Source: Laguncularia racemosa
Lineage: Eukaryota > Streptophyta > Magnoliopsida > Myrtales > Combretaceae
Direction of reading: 5' to 3'
Length of the DNA: 64,000 nt
Assembly (NCBI GenBank): GCA_037954665.1
Contig: JBBMOL010000081.1
Location: 1,596,313 to 1,660,312, forward strand
The notes under the pieces were generated by a model. The model saw only the letters and a list, made by a program, of their open reading frames with translations. It ran no database searches and was not told where the DNA came from. The translations under genes and the position numbers were made by a program. Positions 58,441-64,000 of the stretch are shown here, one piece after another (within the stretch, counting starts at the first letter, position 1; every line of letters starts with the position of its first letter).

Positions 58441-59801
58441 TGGTAATAAATTAGGCTTAATGGAGTCAAGAGTGCTAATTCAAGTGATTTAGAAAAGCAT
58501 CTACAATCTGGATCAAAGACAAGGATTTACACCGCCGGAGGAAAGTACATGGGCGTGTATTTGAAGTACACGGCCATGTACTTGGTTTGGAATCAATAGA
58601 AACATACACGGTTGAAGTACACGGTCGTGTATCTGTCTTGAAGAACCAATAGAAGGAGGCTACGGTTTGTGATCTAGCTGTGGTGGAAGCCGTGCTATAT
58701 ACTAACAAGGATGAGGAAATGTGGATTATTGACCAGAGGGAAGCACGGTTCGAAATCTGGCCGTATTGGTGGGCGTGCCAGGCGTACATTATTCACTTCT
58801 CGAGATTTACTTGGAAAAGGAAAGATATATTCGTATCTTGCTAGCTGAAGATCCTCTGCCATTCCCTTAACAGTATAAATAGAACCAACCCTAGAGAGAA
58901 AGAGGGGATTTTTTGGACAAGAAGGAAGAAGGAGAGGCAGAGCAAGGGAGACCGGAAACAAAGACTTTTCATGTTTTCACTTTTAATTTTCGTTTTGAGG
59001 ATGAACATGTGTAGCTAAGTAGATTTTCTAGCCAAAGGATCATTGAAGTTTAATTCTTCATGAATTGTGAGATCTAATTGATTTATCTTTACTCTATTCT
59101 TTGTTTTTGATATTTATATATCTTCTGAATGTTTTGTTAATGTTATCTTAGTTAATTGGTATGAATTAGAGCTCTTCTACTTAATTAGTAAGTTAATATA
59201 TTGTCAACTAGTACGTCAGATCCGTAATTGTTTGATAGTTCTAGTTTCTGTGACACAATGACATGTTTGATTATAAATTAGATAGTCAAATTCATGTTAC
59301 GGAGATATATGATCTTGTTTAAATAGGTTATCTTATAATCTACTGGCATGAATCGGTAATCTCTCTAATTTTTTTTAATGCTATTGATATATTAAATCCT
59401 AAGAGCTTGTTTAGGGTTGTTTAATCAATAAGAGAAGTAATCAAATAGCTTGTTTTGATTATCAAGAAAGTAAGGAGAGATAAGTTATTAGAGCTTGTTA
59501 ATAACCATAACCAATTTATCTTAGATAAAGAATAAAAATATTTGCATCAATGATCATTCTATGAATTAAACTATAGTGATTCCTTTGGTTAGGCTTTTAT
59601 CATTATTCAATTTTTATTATCTGATTTCAGTATTATTTTGATTTACAAACAAAACCCCCCCATTCTTCTTTTCCTCTCATTCTCTTTTATTAGAAATATA
59701 TTTAACCAATCCCTGTAGATACGACCCTACTCACTACTATACACAAATCATATAATTGTCTAGGAGTAGGTTTTTATTTTTGTTGAATTCGACACCCATC
59801 A
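58441..59801 (+). repeat. Candidate gypsy LTR (start approximate)
   Basis: A TATA box AGTATAAATAG at 58872-58882 is followed by a GA-rich leader, and the right end has the signature common to many plant gypsy LTR ends (CTGTAGATACGACCCTACTC near 59.72 kb and GACACCCATCA ending at 59801). TTTGGTATGAGTGC just downstream may be a decayed primer-binding site. Several ACACGGCCGTGT-like motifs lie upstream of the TATA box at 58545-58640. No target duplication was identified, so the left end is a guess. Confidence 0.5.
58874..58881 (+). promoter_or_regulatory. TATA box of the candidate LTR
   Basis: TATAAATA in a stretch that passes into a GA-rich leader about 30 bases downstream. Confidence 0.45.
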
Positions 59802-60918
59802 AAATTTGGTATGAGTGCTAGTAGCATTGTAACTTGTGAACACTCCCATAAATGAGGCCTAAGAGGCATTAATGAATTGAGTGGTCTCCTTAGACGTGAG
59901 CGAGCGTTAACTTGACATTATTGATTTTGAAAGTTGATGAGCCCTCAAGTGCATTACTGTAAGCTCTTCCTCGGGTACAAGGTAAGTACCAAGTTTGTCG
60001 GCCAAGACCATACTTAGAGACAGCCACCACTAGGTTAAGGTGTGACACCAACCGTCTAGTAAGATGGTGGGACAATCAAAGGATAGATGACATAAATTTA
60101 CACCTTCTATGGTTTCATGCCCCCATGGATGTGTTGCATTTATCACACATGCATTTAACTCTTAGGTAATTAGAATTGCTTGTGTTAAATAATACTTAAT
60201 AACTTGCTAGAACGGTAATAGTGAAGAATAAACTCACTAACTAGTGGTTTGCTCACTTTCTCATAGTTTTCCCTTACATGCTATAGCAAAAGCGGATCGG
60301 TTAGGTCTGTAAGTGCTTAGTGCTCCTCTTCCTTTCCTTTCAAATGTCCTTTTGAACAACTTTAGAATATTATGTTGTATTAGTTATTGATGAGTGAAAT
60401 AAGAGACAAGATTTGCATTTGTGTTATGGATGGGGACAATTATGAGTACTTAGACCTAAATCTCAATCTATTGAGTTCACTAGATTTTTTAAATAAGTTG
60501 AATGATTCCCAAGTCTCATTATTTGCCAAGTGATATTGACTCTCTAAGGTCTTGGAAGAACTTACTATTCGAAACAAATAGTGTATATTTCCTTCTATAT
60601 CAATCTACAAGTTTATATTTGGTAGTAACCAAGTTAAGAAGTATTGCTAGTTAGAATCTCGTGCACTCGAAGAATAAGATGATCATCGTATAGTGAGTGT
60701 ACACGTTGAATGACGGCTTATAGGTGATAAGCTCTATGTCTAGCATATTTGAATTTCAAAACTAATATGATTATGGGATTTTTCTAATTTCCAAGGCTCC
60801 TACCTTCAATCAAGTATTACTACCTAATGTGGAGAATAATATGTGTGCAAAATTTTGAAAATACCAAAGTTTTCCCCCTCCATTTAAGAAAACACAAGAA
60901 CTTTGTAATTGTTTGGCC
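59802..60918. other. Spacer, possibly LTR-derived
   Basis: 59.82-60.35 kb has the mixed composition of a long LTR end (GTTTGCTCAC near 60.25 kb), but no match strong enough to assign. No gene seen. Confidence 0.3.
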
Positions 60919-61247
60919 TAGATTTGTAATGCAATTTACATTTGAGTAAATACCATTAGATTTCCTATAAACTATCTAAATCTTTGATACATCTCAAATT
61001 TCTAAAATACAATACTTACACTCTTTGAAAAATGTTAATACCTTAAAAGTTATCCTTCATTACAGGACTAAGTCAATTTTCTATAGATTTGTAATGCAAT
61101 TTACATCTGAGTAAATACCATGAGATTTCCTAGAAACTATCTAAATCTTTGATACATCTCAAATTTTTAAAATACAATGTTTACACTCGTTGAAAAATGT
61201 TTAATACCTTAAAAGTTATCCTTTATTACAGGACTAAGTCAATTTTT
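60919..61247 (+). repeat. Tandem duplication, 2 x 165 bp
   Basis: 60919-61083 and 61084-61247 are near-identical, both starting TAGATTTGTAATGCAATTTACAT and ending GGACTAAGTCAATTTT. I count around ten differences by eye. Confidence 0.9.
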
Positions 61248-64000
61248 AGTATCAATAGATGATTGTAATTAATTGATGACTAGGTATTTCATAGTAAGAA
61301 AAATTTTTCAAGTGTAAATATAGTATTTTAGAAATTCGGGATGTAGTGATGACTAGTAATTTTCAAGAAATGTCATTGTAGTTTATTATTTATATTTCTA
61401 CAATTGTTATTGAAGATCAAATGATGATACAAAATTTTCATTGAAATCATACTACATGTCTACAATATTGAATATGAAAATGCTAAAGACTACCTACACT
61501 TGTTAAGAAACTAATAGACTTCTCATCTTTTTGTACACTTTCTTATCAAAATGTGAATAATCTATCATACCTATGTAATAATTTCCTCTTCATTTATTTT
61601 GTTGGTATTTTATAAGTGTTTTGAACCACCTCTTAATAGACATCGTATTAAATAATAAAGAATATTAACTATTACCTTAAGTGCACTTAATAACGAAGTA
61701 AAAGAGGAAAACTTTTTACCTTTATAATGGTAAGTTTAGTACGCTATAACAAAATCACCATTTCAAATTCTATCCCATTTCCTATGTTTAAAATTATTTT
61801 TAGAAGTTAGAATCACAATTCAAAATTGACATTTTGGCTTTAAGGGGTATTCAATTTCACTTTTAAGGAAGTGAAATCATAATTATGTTCTACCTTTATA
61901 ACATTTACTTAAGTAACCTTTCTAGCATCATTAATGTATATTTATTAAATTCGTAAATTAAGGTTATTTTTGACAAATATTACTATATACATGTTCTATT
62001 CCATTTTGAATATATTACAAGTCCACAACCAAACATAATATGGAAATGAAATCAACAACTCCATCAACATTTCCAAACATGGGAATGGATTTGACATTTT
62101 ATTGATGATTCCATTCCAATTCATCATATTCTAGATGATTCATATGTATCAAACGTGACATAAATATTAATTGATACCTTAGGGCACTTGAAAATAAACT
62201 AAATAAAAGAGCTTTTCACATTTCCATGTAGTTACTTTTTCATGACGTGTGTAATTGATATTATGAAGTGTGTAATTTTTCCTTTTAAAACCCTTAATAT
62301 GTACCTTAGATGAAGTTGTACATGTGTGCATGCAAAGGATCTATGCTTGCTTGTGTAGGGAGGTGTTATAGTTGATTGATCACATGTTATGAGATCAGTA
62401 TTAGAGAGTACTTGAGATGATAAATGTGTGAATGTGATACAAAGAGGTGTAGAGGAGGAACGGGCAAACTCAGCATCTTAAATTAACGCATATGATAGTG
62501 GATTAAACTTGGAGTTTTTGAATGTTTTTGATCCATTATTCAAAAGATTTGTCTTTTATCTTCTCTAAAGGCATTTTAGCAAAGCTTCTATGTTCGCTTT
62601 AAATCTTGCAATATGCAAAATGTGTAGCAAATGAGAGAACTAGTTTCCTATTTATAGATTTTGGAGACTAATCTTGATTGTCATACCACTCTAACATGGA
62701 TGGTTGAGATCTAGTGTTGCCTATGGCCAATAGATCGCTTTTAATGATAAAAAAATTCATATCCATTCATTTTTTTCTTATATGGACCATGAACTTAGAC
62801 TTGGGCTAGGCACGGACTTTAATAAGCGCTAGTTTTTAAGGAAAAAAATGAAGCCCACTTTCGTATAAAATAAGCTCATGACTTTATCTTAGTTTGCATA
62901 GCCCCTCTTAAAGCCTAACAAAACCTAAACAAGCTTTAAAAAACATTGTTCAAGTCTACTTTTAAGTGGAAAACAATTGACCAAGACTAAGAGTTGAAAA
63001 ATTGGTCTAATGATCTTTGTTTCAAGCCTACTAAGGTATATCTCTCTAAAACATCTCTAATTAGGCTTAGCTTCCTAGGTCCTATTAATAGCCCTATTAA
63101 ACTAGCATATCACATTAAATTTGGTCAAAAACCCAATTACTAAAATGATCTTCTACAACCTACAAATGCAAATAGAGGATATACTTATGACAGTACTAAT
63201 ACAATCAATTATAATAAGAGTTAACAATATTCTTAGTATGCACCAAATGTTATAAGTCAAAATTTATCAATGATTTGCATCATTTCAAAACATATGTTCT
63301 CTATTTAAACTTAGAAGCAAATTTATGTCTTCTCAACTGTATTTATCATATATCTTTACACTTACAGATATATTTTTTTCTCATGAATCTTTATATTCAT
63401 ATTATTTAATGGAATGGGGTGTTTTCATGTAACATATGAATCACCGATACTTCTTTCTATAAAAGAAAATTAGTAAGTAATAGTTAATTATGCATAATAG
63501 TTTTATATTAGATTTTATTTAATCATCTTACTTCTCTATATTATTAATAGTAAATTGTTTCATCCCAATCTTCTCCAACATCATCATTAATTTTCAGTGA
63601 GTGTTAATTTTTAATGCAAACTCAAATTATTATTTTTTTTACTGATTATTTTATGTTTTATTCGGTTAAGTTGGTAATATATATATATTATTTTACACAT
63701 ACACAATACAAATACATGTTGATAAATATTTGTAATCAGCCTTCATTCCAACATAAATTTAATTTATTTTTACCCTCTTAGGTTTAGCTAGTTACCTATA
63801 TCTTTTTATCCTGTAGAAAGATATGAAAGTCATAGGTGGTCATGTAAATTTTATTTAAAAAAAGTATAATATACTCTATATGTACACATTTTCATCGTTT
63901 TTCATTTTGTATATTTGTATTTGCATTTATTACACTTTAAATACATGTATTTTATCATTACTTGTCAATAAAATTAGGAGTATTTAGTTTATTTTATACC
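61248..64000. other. AT-rich spacer, nothing recognised
   Basis: No coding motif, LTR end, tRNA or repeat array that I can support. A short (TA)n lies near 63678-63689. Confidence 0.4.

Noticed and set aside
58475..58961. Minus-strand frames of 104 and 88 codons
   Set aside because: Non-coding strand of a candidate LTR promoter and leader; no protein motif.

Overview
The window is AT-rich plant (angiosperm) nuclear DNA dominated by transposable elements. This call rests on Ty3/gypsy LTR retrotransposons whose primer-binding sites resemble initiator tRNA-Met, a BED-finger hAT transposase of the plant RICESLEEPER type, a Mutator-like (MULE) remnant, and long AT-rich spacers with microsatellites. 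The species cannot be told from the sequence. I found no intact host gene, rRNA, convincing tRNA or CRISPR array. Every recognisable transposon coding region carries stops or frameshifts.

Layout. 0.4-4.65 kb: decayed hAT element, whose 3' end abuts the C-terminal coding tail of a gypsy element and that element's ~2.04-kb LTR (4963-7005). 7-16 kb: AT-rich spacer with two small GC-richer patches (13.6-14.1 and 14.9-15.2 kb); the second has a gene-like reading frame on the minus strand. 16.5-17.9 kb: MULE remnant. 18.12-19.19 kb: about eight units of a 120-157-bp AT-rich tandem repeat. 20.4-24.57 kb: minus-strand gypsy remnant (2-kb LTR plus integrase, RNase H and the end of RT), same family as the 5-kb LTR. 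24.57-34.12 kb: a long minus-strand LTR-like block, recognised by the similarity of its start (34120) to the LTR of the 43.8-kb element. It contains a nearly G-free low-complexity tract (26.28-27.59 kb) and is split by element D.

Element D (27659-32722; TSD CCACG) has 816/819-bp LTRs, gag, protease and integrase but no reverse transcriptase or RNase H. 34.1-39.9 kb: copies of a ~1.8-kb unit carrying two fold-back hairpins, interrupted by a 2.0-kb solo LTR (37096-39093; TSD CCCTT). 39.9-43.6 kb: older minus-strand LTR. Element E (43847-53623; TSD ATATG) is a Tekay/Del-like chromovirus with all pol domains recognisable but broken; its LTRs differ by ~2 kb (1465 vs 3455 bp). 53.6-64 kb: spacer with an LTR-like block (about 58.4-59.8 kb) and tandem duplications.

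How the parts relate: D sits inside the long minus-strand LTR; E sits inside the 3' coding end of an older gypsy copy; the solo LTR sits beside the repeated units. The most unusual points are (1) fold-backs at 34.47-34.66 and 36.27-36.46 kb whose arms match, in opposite orientations, the gene-like segment at 14.97-15.10 kb, as expected of young MIRNA/siRNA loci; (2) the recurring partial palindrome ACACGGCCGTGT in at least three different LTR families; (3) element D, complete at its ends yet lacking RT; (4) the C-to-T bias of the inactivating stops; and (5) the strand-asymmetric G-poor tract.
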